Positions 20,930-32,364 of a DNA stretch of 64,000 nucleotides are shown in pieces (position 1 is the stretch's first letter; every line of letters starts with the position of its first letter). A program made the translations under genes and the position numbers. The DNA is from Symbiodinium microadriaticum (taxonomy: Eukaryota; Sar; Dinophyceae; Suessiales; Symbiodiniaceae). The stretch covers positions 342,984 to 406,983 of the forward strand of contig LSRX01000516.1 of assembly GCA_001939145.1 (NCBI GenBank), written 5' to 3'. The notes below the pieces were generated by a model. The model was not told the DNA's origin, did not search any database, and was given only the letters and a program-made list of their open reading frames with translations.

Positions 20930-21206
20930 AGATCCCACGTGGTTCTTCAAACCAGGCAGGCCCGGCGGCATCCCAACGCTCAGGATTTTTCAGGTACGAA
21001 AGACCCTGGCCGCCCCAAAAACCCTAAAAAAGGTATACCTAATCCCTGCAAGCCATAAACCCTTGAGCACAACCCTTAAGCCTGAACACACTGAAAAGCC
21101 CTGAGAAAATCAAACCCATAAACCTCAAATATTCAGGGCGAATGGATCAACCGCCCATGTCAGCACGGAACCACAGGATCAGCGGCCGGACCTCGACAGA
21201 AGAACT
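20930..21206 (+). CDS. Two phase-compatible exons, unknown function
   Basis: 20930-20993 (DPTWFFKPGRPGGIPTLRIF, donor CAG/GTACGA) ends in phase 0. 21137-21206 (acceptor ATATTCAG, frame GEWINRPCQHGTTGSAAG, GC donor) starts in phase 0. TTTAGGG units lie around both. A minus frame is also open over the first exon; the donor favours plus. Confidence 0.48.
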
Positions 21207-21738
21207 GCAAATTTAGTGGTTTTATGGGGGGCTTTAGCTTGGGGTTCAGGGTTTAGAGCTTAGGGTTTAGGGGCTTTTGGGTTTTGGGTTTGAAGTTTGA
21301 TTACGTGATATAGACTGATAAAGAGACCTGCAACGACAATCACGACAAAAGGTTTAGGGCTGGCTAGGCCTAGGGTGTGGGGAAAACTGACGATAACAAG
21401 CATAGACGAATACCAAGAATACTTCGGCTTGGAAGCTTCTGAGTTCACCATCTGCTGCTAATCTTTACACCTACCCGGAGGCAACAGAAATTCTGACGGT
21501 TGGTGTCTCTTCTGCCGCGGTGCTGCCATTTCACAATTTTCTGGAGCAGGCAGTACATCATTTTTACTTGTGAAACACAGGAGCATTCCCCGCGTGCTGA
21601 TCGTTCGGGTAAACAACACACACAGACATAGATTCTTTCGCAAGGTTGCACACACGTGTGCAGTATGGAGTACATAGAATGCCTCACATGCTTCTGAGAT
21701 GAGGTAGCCAATTGGGAACACCTAAGGCACCATCGCGC

Positions 21739-24593
21739 AGCAAGCATAGGCATCCCCCACACCTCACATCCTATACCCCCCCACACTTTTAACCCATTTC
21801 TCAACCCGCCTGCGAAATCAACCTCGCCAAACCCCGTATCACAAGCAAAACAAAACAACCTTGCCAAAACCCAAAGCACAAACCAAAACCCTCAGCATCT
21901 ACAAACTCAACACAAAGTCCCAAAGCAAAAAAACAAAATCAAAAGAACCTCCCTTCCCCCACATCTCAACCCTCCAAAACACCAAAACCCAAAGCACCTA
22001 AACAATACTTAACCTAATCCATAAAATAACCAATATCCTAATATGAAGTGTGGGGTAAGACCCTAATAGAAAAAGCCCAAAAGATTACAACCCTGAACTC
22101 GGAGATGTCGGACTCCCTCATTTTGGTCACGAGCGCGCTGCTCCACTTCACTTCGGAAGGTTCTGTTCAAAGCACACAACCCACTGCTCAATCTTCTCAG
22201 CCATCTCGGGCTGTTTGGCTGTCTGCATAGTCTTCCAACCATTGTCAAACTGAAACTGCGGAACAACCAAGAAAAAATTGGCTTTGCTATCATGCTTATC
22301 TTTGAGTGCACCCACAATCTTGGACGCTTGTGTCTTCACCGTCATTGAAGGTGATGTCATGTGTATCGGCAATCGTCAGCTGAAAAACGCCCTCTGAGGT
22401 CCATGAGTCAAAAGCGGGAAAATTCTTGCTCTGCGGCTGGTAATACTTGCCATCCTTGATGTCGGGTGGGGCATTGCCTGAAATCAGCACTCCTTCCAGA
22501 CCACCTTGGAGTTCCTGTGTTGTTTCAGACCCCGTCCCATCAGCTGTCAAGCATCTGGCTCGGAGCTTGAACTTGCCGATGGACTTGTCCTGCATGAACT
22601 GGTGGAACTCTTCCTCAAACAAGGCAAAACCGATGCCCGTAATCATCCCGTCATCAATACGATCCCAAAGAGCTTGGGCTCGTTTTGCTCTGTTTTGCTT
22701 CACCAGCTCTTGCCGAACATAGGGAGACGACAACTGCACATCAAACCAGCTGAAGTCTGCCCATGGCATCATCTTCACCAGCAAGTGCGTCGTCTTGCTT
22801 ATGGCTTTCATGTCAGACGATACTTTCAGGGATTGCAGCGCATCTGCTGACTTCACGGCCTCAACGAGCTTTCTTCGGTCGACGTCTGCCCTTCCCTCAT
22901 CCTTTCTCAGAACAAGCCTCGCAGTGCCGCCGAAGATGTCGAAGCGCTCCTCAACAAGCTCCTTCGGCACGTTATGCAACGCCATGGCCGTGTCGTTCAG
23001 CATCTCCTCCTTCGTCCATGGTGGCATGAAGAACTGCCCACCACAATTCTCGGCGCTCTTGAAATGCTCTGTGTTGGAAGCTGGGGTCTCCGGCCTTGGA
23101 GCAGATGTAATCCACAAAGACTGGCAAAAGACCCCGTGTTCCACATCTATGTCGGCATCCATGATATACAAAGCTTGTGGAGGGGCCGACTTCAAGGTCC
23201 TGACATCCACCAGCTTCGGCTCTTCGCCCTTCTTAAACCGAAAGATGTCGTCCCTCTGGTGCAGAAAAACAGGGAACTTTTTAAGCTCACTGGCTTGGAA
23301 GCGACGCCAGATAAAATATACCATAAAATTGGATTTGCCTATCCCAGACGAGCCCAGCAAAGACATCACGGGGGCTTTTTCTTCAACTTTTTCTTCAACA
23401 TGATGTCGGCAATTTCTGTGTAGCACCCCCGCACGTAGAACTGCTTCTCGTCCCAAATTTCAGAGACGTCCTGCAACTTGAAACTGCCCGCTGCCGTTTT
23501 GAGAATTTGCCCTTTCAGCTCTGCAACATCCAAAGCTCGTGCGAAGGCCTTGACATTCTCGGGAACATCGCTCTGAACCTGAAACCAAGCAAAGCAACCA
23601 CAGAAACAGAAACCCTGCTTCACATATTAAAAAACAAGACACAACAAACTCGGGCTACGACTAAAACTAATCTTTGCCAAGAAACGGGTTGTGGTTGGGC
23701 GATGCCCTTCTGAATGCGGTTGAACAGGCCCATTGCCACTGCTATTGCGTTGCTCTCGTCGATCTTGGCTTTTGTCAAGACGGACGCTATATTTTCATAT
23801 GACATCTCCATCAGCACCGGCCTTGTGAAGGAGGCAAGGACATTTGCCATCTTGTTTGCGACATCTTCATCATACCCCAAATCACATATTTGCTCCCTAA
23901 TCCAGTTTGGCATCTCATTGCGCTCCACGTCCTTCAACAGCTTTGAATTCGGCGGTAGGGCAGAGAACTGTAAGGTTCGCGCTGCGAAATGCCAAAAACT
24001 GAAGAAATGGCAAAGAAGCACATAGCGCCGAGCACGACAATTGCGCAAGGCAACCATTGCTACAACAAAAGTCTTGAAACGCAACAGCTCGTATTCCTGC
24101 AACAGCTCTTACTCTTCCTGACTTTGAATCATGATCTTACTTGAAGCATAAGTGCAGTGCAATTTGATATTGTTGAGCTTCAACCACAGTGATGGCAAGC
24201 ACTGGAAGCAACAATACATCAGCATGAACAAGCCTTACACCTTNATAGCATTTTACTAATTAAATTTAGTAAAATTCTATGTGGTGGTTGAGATGGGAAC
24301 TTTGGGGGTGGTTTTCTGTGTTGTGGAGATTTTTCTTTATGGGTTTTTGGTATTGTGTGTTGTGAGATGTGGGGTATGGTCGGTTGTTTGGATTTTTTTT
24401 TTTGCTTTGGGGTTTGGTGCTGAGTTTGTAGGTGCTGAGTGTTTTGGTTTGTGCTTTGGGTTTTGGTGAGGTTGTTTTGTTTTGCTTGTGATATGGGTTT
24501 CGGCATGGTTGATTTGGGGTGTGCTTTCAGAATGGGTTGAAAACCATAGGGGGGGGTATAGGATGTGAGGTGTGGGGTATGCCTATGCTTGCT
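21739..24593. mobile_element. CRN-bearing TIR element 2 (AG...CT ends, 5 bp TSD)
   Basis: The left end (21739 to about 21975) and right end (about 24277-24593) are inverted copies, beginning AGCAAGCATAGGCAT, then a CCCCACACCTCACATCCTAT block, a C-run and AAACAACCT...CCAAAACCC. The same 5 bp, CGCGC, flanks both outer ends (21734-21738 and 24594-24598), a target-site duplication. The one gene inside is a minus-strand CRN/RHS-type NTPase (22148-24102). Layout matches element 1: long C-rich left and G-rich right TIRs, AG...CT tips, 5 bp duplication, single minus-strand CRN gene, and an N (24244) near the inner edge of the right TIR, next to a TTTTACTAA...TTAGTAAAA palindrome. TIR sequences differ from element 1, so they are sister families. 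Confidence 0.83.
22148..24102 (-). CDS. Crinkler/RHS-type P-loop NTPase protein, frameshifted
   Basis: N-terminal helical exon about 23711-23960 (MPNWIREQICDLGYDEDVAN); a likely intron at about 23582-23710; then a short domain ending FYVRGCYTEIADIML; then the NTPase core in 22373-23390: Walker A GSSGIGKS, a hydrophobic strand with acidic residues ALYIMDADIDV, the MPPWTKEEM motif and FDIFGGTARLVL. This order is that of Crinkler/RHS ATPases; the C-terminal tail (22148-22350) includes NFFLVVPQFQF. Two frame breaks need explaining: near 23380, in an A-run just before Walker A, and near 22350, after ADTHDI. They could be assembly errors in homopolymers or true inactivation. No nuclease or kinase module follows. 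It is the only cargo of element 2. Confidence 0.7.
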
Positions 24594-24600
24594 CGCGCAC

Positions 24601-24926
24601 CTCCACACAGACCAGCAAACAGTCTGAGTCAAAAGCGCCATCCGGGGAGAGCATCGTCTTGACCTCCTTGCGAATCCGACTGACGTGATCCGGTAAAAAC
24701 TTCAGTGGCAGCTCGCACTTCCTGGCCTTGAGCCTGAGAACATATCACATGTTGTGTCATCTGCAAAGTCTACCTAGCTCACAACGCTCCCAGCCCCGGA
24801 TTCCTCCAAGGTCAGCTTCTTGGCCGATTTGTCTCCGATTGAAACGAGCTCCTGGCAGCTGCGGTTGCTATCGGCTGGGCGGACGATGGCAAAGCAAAGG
24901 TTGCGGACATGATTCAACAAGTGGCT
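24601..24926 (-). CDS. Two exons of a host gene immediately outside element 2
   Basis: Exon 24790-24926 (acceptor GCGAGTAG, frame NLCFAIVRPADSNRSCQEL, possible GA donor) and exon 24601-24733 (acceptor TTCTCAG, frame CELPLKFLPDHVSRIRKEV, then DGAFDSDCLLVCVE) join in phase across a 56 bp intron. Exon two reaches a GT donor (GTGCGC) only 2 bp from the CGCGC duplication of element 2, so the element sits at the very start of an intron, or interrupts the last codons of an exon. Function unknown. Confidence 0.6.
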
Positions 24927-24959
24927 CTACTCGCAACAGCCGTCAGTCAGTACATGCTG

Positions 24960-25640
24960 CCAACCTGTTAGGAGTGAGCAGAGCAGAATGACAGTATCGA
25001 TAGGATTTGGCAACAAAAGCTCGAATCGCAACAGCAGCAATTTTAGCCGCGATTATGGATACAATAGAGTTGTAGAAGTCGTAGCCAGAGTACATAATGT
25101 GAAGAATCACCATAACCATCATCCTCAGCATCGCCACGGCCATCACAACGAATCTGTCGTGCATGTCATCCTCATCATCATGACAATCTCCATCGTTATT
25201 GTCTTGATCATCTTCACATCGCCGCCAAGATCATCAGCATCGCGCCCACTATCTAAGTGTACATCATCATCGTCATCATCACCATCATCATCATTACCAT
25301 GACCATCACGACCACGATGACTGTCAGCATCGGCATGAGGGTCATGACGATGATGTTCATCGTCATCCTCAAAACCTTTATCAGCGGGACCATCATCATC
25401 AGCATCTTTATCATCATCCTCACCGTCATCATGCTCGTGGTAGTGGTCATAGATGATGATGATTATCATCATCACCATGATCATCATCATGATAATGATG
25501 ATGATGGTGGTGGTAAGGGTGAAGCATGATCATGACTAACGTCAAGATTGAGCTCAGGACGACAGCATTACTGACCACGTGGCAGGGAACTTCTCGCGAT
25601 TGGATTCTAGCACGCAGCAGACAACCTCAACCGAAACCCT
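24960..25640. repeat. ATC/GAT-rich trinucleotide region
   Basis: 25085-25520 is dense in (CAT/ATC)n with interruptions. Met/Asp/Ile/His-rich open frames on both strands are artefacts. The remainder shows no gene. Confidence 0.85.
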
Positions 25641-25642
25641 TG

Positions 25643-26740
25643 CTACTCAGGAGCAACACATGCCGGCCCCGCGTTGCCAACGCGGATTCGGTGACGTGTC
25701 GCCCAGCTTCCCGGCGACACCGCACTGACCATGAAAGCACTGGCACGGGCAAGAGAATGTGGTAGGAGGCAGAGAAGGGCGGACCCAGCATGAAGCCAGT
25801 GAAAGCCCAAGATTTTCGAAGGAGCTATGCTCAAGTCGATTAGACCCAGAAGCCGTTGGACAAGACTCTTGTGTGCCACGGCCCAAACAGCATCCCACGT
25901 CTTGAATATTCTTGGTGACCCTGGACGCCAGCCCCTCGGATAGAGGAGAGCCGGGTGATCTGCAAGACGAAAGCTACCTTCCACCCCTCAAGGTTGCCGG
26001 GCAGGCGACTGAGATCCACGCTGAGCAATGTCAAAGCCCAGAATCTTGTCCTGGCACGAGTTCTGCCATGGGAGGGAAGGGGCCAGGTCCGAAATCGATC
26101 GAAGCACCCCGATGTGCGGGCCCTTTTCAAACTCTCGTCAAAACCACAAAGCGACTGTCAAGGTGTCAAAGGACTGAACCCCATCGGCTTGAATTTTTGA
26201 TCTTCAAGCGAACCTCCCCCATGTTTTGCAACCCCATGATAAGCCCGCGATGACCCTTCATGATCCTACACGGCCGTCGAGTTCTTCGAGAACCATCAAG
26301 ACGACACTTCCACTTCACCACGAGCCCAGTATCCTGCTTCCCGGCATGGGCATCGAGCATTGCATCGTCGTCTGTCGACTCCTCCTTGGTTCAAGGCGGC
26401 AGAAACTCTGGGTCTTTCTTTCTTGGGACTGGAGTGTCCGTGAAGAGCGGAGGAAAACAAGATGAATGTAAACTTCCGGTCTCTCACACTCTGGCCAACA
26501 CCGATACAGCACTCACTATCTGCGTAAAGCGACGCAAGTGTTCCGAAAAGGGCCCCGCGCCCGTCTGTGGGCCATGACAAAAGCATCAAGAGGCGTGCTG
26601 TTCCCTTTATGGGCACAGCATATGAAGATGTCTGGTTCTGCCAGTATTTTTGAGTTGGGCCTGCATGCGCACCCCAGAAGTTTCTAAGTCGCAGCTGATG
26701 CAACTGGCTTTGGCTTTGCATCACAGTCATCTTCAAATAC
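25643..26740 (-). pseudogene. Frame-disrupted coding-like block, unclassified
   Basis: Successive minus-strand frames look protein-like but break repeatedly: 26300-26736 (FGTLASLYADSECCIGVG), 26166-26360 (KGHRGLIMGLQNMGEVRL), 25840-26130 (FWALTLLSVDLSRLPGNLE) and 25643-25984 (SLVQRLLGLIDLSIAP). Either a decayed single-exon element or exons I could not delimit. No catalytic motif recognised. Confidence 0.25.
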
Positions 26741-27012
26741 CGGGCGCCTGAACGTGTTGGATTCAGGTCCGGATCTGCGCCTCGAACGAGACGCGAGCCT
26801 TAAGCTTCCGTGCACGAGGGTGCCCGTCTTCAAGAAAATTAAAGCCATATCACCACAGGATCCCTGCGAAGCTAGCGCTCCGCGGACCCCCAAGCCGCCC
26901 CCTGCGACTTAGTCGCAAAGCTCGCCTGGGTTGGTCACCGGCCACCATAGCAATCCTCGCCCTACACCCGTGTATCCTGATTCTGGGCACAAGCCGAAGA
27001 CGTAGCTTGCGC

Positions 27013-27904
<892 letters not shown>

Positions 27905-28449
27905 GTCGATTCTGCTGGCGAACCAAAACCAAGACCCTGAACCCTAAACCCGAAAACCGGTCCCACGCACACTATCTGTCGGAGAGGCGAGCACCCACGA
28001 AACGAGATCTTCAATCATCTCCGCAACTAGCATCGAGACCACAGCCCAGCCCAGAGGCTCCTCACAAGACGCAACTTGAATTGCTACAATTCTTAAAACT
28101 GAGACTATTGTGTCTACTATACGACTGCGCCTACTATCACTATCAGAGTCTGTAGAGCTCTTTGCATGCATCAATACAAAGAATGTAGAGCGGATCGGTC
28201 TGGAGTCTGAGGTTCTTCGTTCTTGGCGATCTGCACGACTTCTACAACATTCACTGGTCCCTAAACCGTGAACCCTGAAACCGAAAACCCTCAATACGCT
28301 CAACGTGGGCAAAGAATCCTCTGCAAAGCAAGCTTCTGTGGGTTTCTATTGTTATTTCGGGACACCTGGTTTAGAGACCTGTTCATTAAGGATATTACCA
28401 CTTAGGTTTTGTCTCTCGGGTCCTGTTCGAGGCCATGACTGTTTAGAAA

Positions 28450-28484
28450 ACATGTGTACCTACTTACCTACTACCTACCTACCT

Positions 28485-28520
<36 letters not shown>

Positions 28521-28630
28521 ACCTACCTACCTACCTACCTACCTACATAGGTACATAGGTACATAAGACTGTTTTAGCAAAGTATACAAATACGTACACG
28601 CACACACACACACACACACACACATACAAC
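28450..28630. repeat. (CCTA)n/(CCTG)n and (CA)n microsatellites
   Basis: Tetranucleotide run at 28455-28553 and CA run at 28596-28626. Confidence 0.93.
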
Positions 28631-28639
28631 CAAAGTTGA

Positions 28640-28782
28640 TATATGCAACACCCAATGTTCCGGAACTCCCTCCCAGCTGGTCGTAACTGGCGTTCCTGGC
28701 TCTGAGGAAGAACTTCGTTTCCGGTGCAAAACCGGGCCAAGGCGATGGCGGCCACTGCAAAGAACCTGCAGATGTCTGGCAT
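28640..28782 (-). CDS. Candidate N-terminal exon with signal-like hydrophobic start
   Basis: From an ATG at 28782, the frame MPDICRFFAVAAIALARFC continues with EVLPQSQERQLRPAGREFRN and then enters the CA microsatellite. A short hydrophobic N-terminus could be a signal or anchor. A second frame is also open here. Confidence 0.38.
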
Positions 28783-29034
28783 GTTGGGATTCGGGGGTTC
28801 AAAGTTTAGGGTTTCGGGTCTCGGGTTTAGGGTTTAGGGCGTGGCAACGTCATGGGTGCTCGCATTCGGCCGCTCGCACCTGTGCGTAGCAGACAGCCAG
28901 CCCACCCCAAGACCAAACATTTTAGGGTTTAGTTCTACAGTCTTCTACACATCGCAGTGGGGGCTTGGGCATTACCGACGATGGTTGTTATCTTCAACGG
29001 AGCCCTAGCGAAATCGAAAGCGGCACTGCATGTC

Positions 29035-29285
29035 GGTTTTCTGTGAATCTGTCCCTTCCTGGGTTGGGCTTGCTGTGAGGCAGTGTTGGCGGGTTCTCAC
29101 GTGGGCTTTCTGTAAGTCCTGTGAGGCTGTGCTGCCGGAGTTTGGCAGACAAGCAGCAATGCATGTGGACTTTGTGCGAGTCTGTCCCTGGATTGGGTTT
29201 TTTGTGAAGCTGTGCTGGCGGGTTCTCAATGTGGGCATTCTGTAAGGCTGTCCTGGCGGGTGCCGGAAGAAGCACTGGGCTTTGT
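29035..29285. repeat. Degenerate repeat, about 90 bp unit
   Basis: Three related blocks with GTGAGGC(A/T)GTGCTGGCGGGTTCTCA and GTGGGC(T/A)TTCTGTAAG. Non-coding as far as seen. Confidence 0.6.
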
Positions 29286-29289
29286 GTGA

Positions 29290-30215
29290 GGCGGCGCTGG
29301 GGGGGAATCCCGAGATCGGCCGGCTCCAACTCGTGAAACCCTTGTCAAGAAGGTGGCTGCTCCAACTCGTGACGGGTTGGGGGGGTCCACCTGTCAAGAA
29401 AGGGGCCGGCTCCAACTCCAACCCTTGTCAAGAAGGCCAACTCGTGAAGGGTAGGCTGCTCCAACTCGTGATGGTTCGGGGAGCGGGTCCAATGCTTGTC
29501 AAGAGATTAGGCTGCTCGAAGTCGCGAAGGATTGGGGGGTTCCAAACCTTTGTTAAGGCCGGCTCCACCTCGTGAAGGGTTTCGGGGCGTTCAACCCTTT
29601 GCAAGAAGGAACGCTGGCTCCAACTCGATCGATGAAGGGTTGGGGGGTCCAACCCTGTCAAGAAATGGGCCTGCTCCAATTGGGGGGTCCAACCCTTGTC
29701 AAGAAGGGGCCGGGTTGGACTCGTCAAGGGTTGGTGGGGTGCAACCCTTGTCAAGAAAGGGGGCCGGCTCCAACTCGTCAAGGGTTGGGGGGTCGTAGGC
29801 TGCTACAACTCGATGAAGAAAAAGGGGGCCGGCTCCAACTCGTGTCGGGTTGGTGGGGGTCAACCCTTGTCGATTTGGCAATCCAAAGCCCCAAATGCTC
29901 GATTTTGCAATGACCGCTCCTCTTCCGAAGGCCAAACCCAACGCTTGAATTTCCAGATTTTCGGCCACTGTTGCCAGCTGACTCGTGAAGGGTTGGGGAG
30001 TCCAACCCTTGCCAAGAAGGGGCCGGCTCCAACTCGTGACGGGTTGGGGGATCCAGCCCTCCAACTCGTGAAAGGGCTGGGGGTTCCAGCCCTGTCAAAA
30101 ACGGGCCGGCTCCAACTCGTGAAGGGTTCGGGGGGCCCAACCCTTGTCAAAAAGGGTGGCGGCTCCAACTCGTAAAGGGTTGGGGGGTCAAGCCCTTGTC
30201 GAAAATGTGTGCCAG
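29290..30215. repeat. Tandem repeat of a 45-60 bp hairpin-forming unit
   Basis: About 18 diverged copies of a unit containing CAACTCGTGAAGGGTTGGGG and CCAACCCTTGTCAAGAAGG. The core GGGTTGGGGGGTCCAACCC is an inverted repeat, so every unit can form a small hairpin. Open frames across it (Gly/Pro/Ser-rich) simply follow the repeat. Confidence 0.85.
29876..29982 (-). CDS. Candidate exon embedded in the hairpin repeat
   Basis: The only unique stretch inside the repeat; its minus frame LATVAENLEIQALGLAFGRG continues with AVIAKSSIWGFGLP. Composition and isolation suggest an exon bounded by repeat-filled introns. Splice sites not certain. Confidence 0.42.
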
Positions 30216-30299
30216 CAAAAACCCTCGGGCCGAGGGTGTCTCCTCTTTGCTCGAGGGGCCGGCATGCATGGTGCCAGTCGCCCAGCTTTAGCTAGGCTC

Positions 30300-30380
30300 C
30301 TGCGTACGCGCTTTCTGCCACTCGCGAAGCTCGGGCCGCTTCGGACTCCTCAGTGGCGGCTGTCGAGCCCTCAGCGAAGA
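30300..30380 (-). CDS. Candidate exon, acidic/alanine-rich helix
   Basis: Acceptor CCCAAAAG, frame VFAEGSTAATEESEAARASR, then VAESAYAG and a GA-type donor or stop. A TTTAGGG-like array lies 5' of it on the plus side (30395-30470). Unrecognised. Confidence 0.42.
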
Positions 30381-30834
30381 CTTTTGGGTGCGGGGTTTTC
30401 GGTTTCGGGTTCGGGGGTTTAGGGTTTGGGGTCTGGGGTTTCGGGCTTAGGGCCGGGGTTTTACAGCTTTACGTTTAAGGCCTCGTACTTGGTTCAGGTG
30501 CCGAGACAATATACGAAAAACTGCCTCCAAAGAGTCCCAGAAGATCCAAAGGATTGCACATCTTCTTCCGATATACCCGACATGTTCCTGTAGTACATTA
30601 TAGAATGTTATAGAAGGTGCTGGTTGAACCTAGTGTAGTGGTTGAACCTAGTGTAGTGTACAAGAGCAGACATTTACATAGCATACTAATAGTATATTAA
30701 CGGACAATGCCAAGGCCTGTCGTGTTGCGCGGCTATTTGTCACGACATGTAGGATTGAGTTCCTACCCTCTCGAAAAATTACGGTTTCAGATTTGATGTG
30801 TAAGGTTTAGGGCTATGGGTCAGGGACTCCCCAC

Positions 30835-32046
30835 CTGCAGTAGCCCATGCAATACTTGACCTCCTGCAGAACCAGACCGCAGTTGTTGGGGGTTCTCCAT
30901 CCTTGGCTTCCAGCAGCGCACGGCCAAAGAACCCCGTGAGCCCTTCGTTCTACAGGGGTATGATCAAGATTACTGTAAGGCTTCTGTAAGGCTATAGGGG
31001 GCTACTACTCAGATGGTTGGTTCTTTTTGGCAATGTCGCCAAGGCACCACATGTGAGCACCACCAGAGCTTTGTCTAGAACTCCCGCGCGGATCATGATG
31101 TTCCTGAAAACAGACAAACCGAAGATTGCAAGTGCCGGCTTGGATGACATGGCTCAACAAACACATCAACAACAAAACTACCACCCCGAGATGAGATCAC
31201 CGACGACCTGTATGGCAACTCTAATAGCAACCCTTACAGTCTCCCTTATAACTAACCGTTACTAAGCCTCACAGCAAAATGTTACAGCAACCCATGTAGT
31301 AATCTTTACTTTGATTCTCTCGAACGAGGCTCCAGACCATACCGCACCCGATGGGCACCAAGAAGCCGAACTGCGAGCTGGTTTGTGCCAGGTCCACCTC
31401 AGACGGCTCAGGACGAAGGGCTTCCTAAACTCAGGACGAAGGGTTTTGAGTGAAGGGCTCTGGGCTTCTATGGCTGCGAGACTGTAAGGTAGCAGTATGG
31501 GATTTGGGTTTGGGTTTGGGGGTGAGGTAGTGCAATGTCATGTCTCCTGTGGGAGCTGCTGGATGGATGGGCGGGGGTGGCCCTGATCCGCTGCTGGCCG
31601 GGAAGAAGCTCCAAAGCCGAAGGGATGAAGGTAGCTGGGTAATCTTAACAGTCATGTAGGGACTGCTCACCGACGCACCTCTTTGTAGGGAAAATATAAG
31701 TAGGTCTTTCTAATCCCAGTGCCAGCAACAAGCAGATTGGATGTACGAAAGCCAAGCGTGAAGCCTTCCACCAATGCAGCCATGCATGCAGCTGGGAAGC
31801 CAAAATCAGGGTGAGCCTCGCTCCTTCGGCCAGCGCATGGATCATTGCAATGGCCAGGGAAAGGATAATTCCCTGGTTGGTATCAGCGTACCTGCCCAAC
31901 GGAATACCCGAACGCGGTCGCGAAAACTGGACTGTGCTGAAGCGAGGCCGGGCTTCTGTTGTTAGATGGAGTCGACCGGATGCTGCGGTATCGAAGACCA
32001 ACAAAACATCCACTGGGAGATGGACATGAGCATAATTCTGTGCCAA
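30835..32046 (-). CDS. Multi-exon membrane-protein-like gene, unknown family
   Basis: A coding block 31645-32046 (HVHLPVDVLLVFDTAASGR, donor GTACGC; then GIILSLAIAMIHALAEG, LTLILASQLHAWLHWW and HPICLLLALGL) suggests several hydrophobic segments. A Pro-rich block follows at about 31520-31640 (LRLWSFFPASSGSGPPPP). Exon 31040-31103 has a strong pyrimidine tract acceptor (TTTTCAG) and encodes MIRAGVLDKALVVLTCGAL. It joins in phase 0 to 30835-30949 (TGFFGRALLEAKDGEPPTT), which ends at donor GTGGGG. No family named. Confidence 0.5.
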
Positions 32047-32104
32047 GGTCAGCCTTTGAGGAGTTTGCTAGCTGTGGTGATTCTATCCTGGAAGGCACAG
32101 ACTA

Positions 32105-32235
32105 GAGTAGATAGACTTTAACTATGCCATACGAAACTCCACTATATACTATACTACACCGTACTGTACTATACTATACTATTTACTATACGAGTTAAAA
32201 TATATTGTACTATACCATAATATAGTAAGTAGCAA
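32105..32235. repeat. CTATA-rich degenerate repeat
   Basis: TATACTATACTA-type words just before the 411 bp array. Confidence 0.75.
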
Positions 32236-32364
32236 CCCTGCCATCTCAGCGGCTACCCCCGGTGCTCAGACACCCTGTGCCCTCGCTGCAGCCAAAGCGG
32301 CTCGCGCCGAGCATCCTTCTCCTGCTCAAGCTCCGAGGCTCCCTCTTGCCATTGTTAGTACTAC

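Noticed and set aside
29428-30175. Gly/Pro/Ser-rich open frames of 90-160 codons
   Set aside because: They follow the hairpin-unit tandem repeat in multiple frames on both strands.
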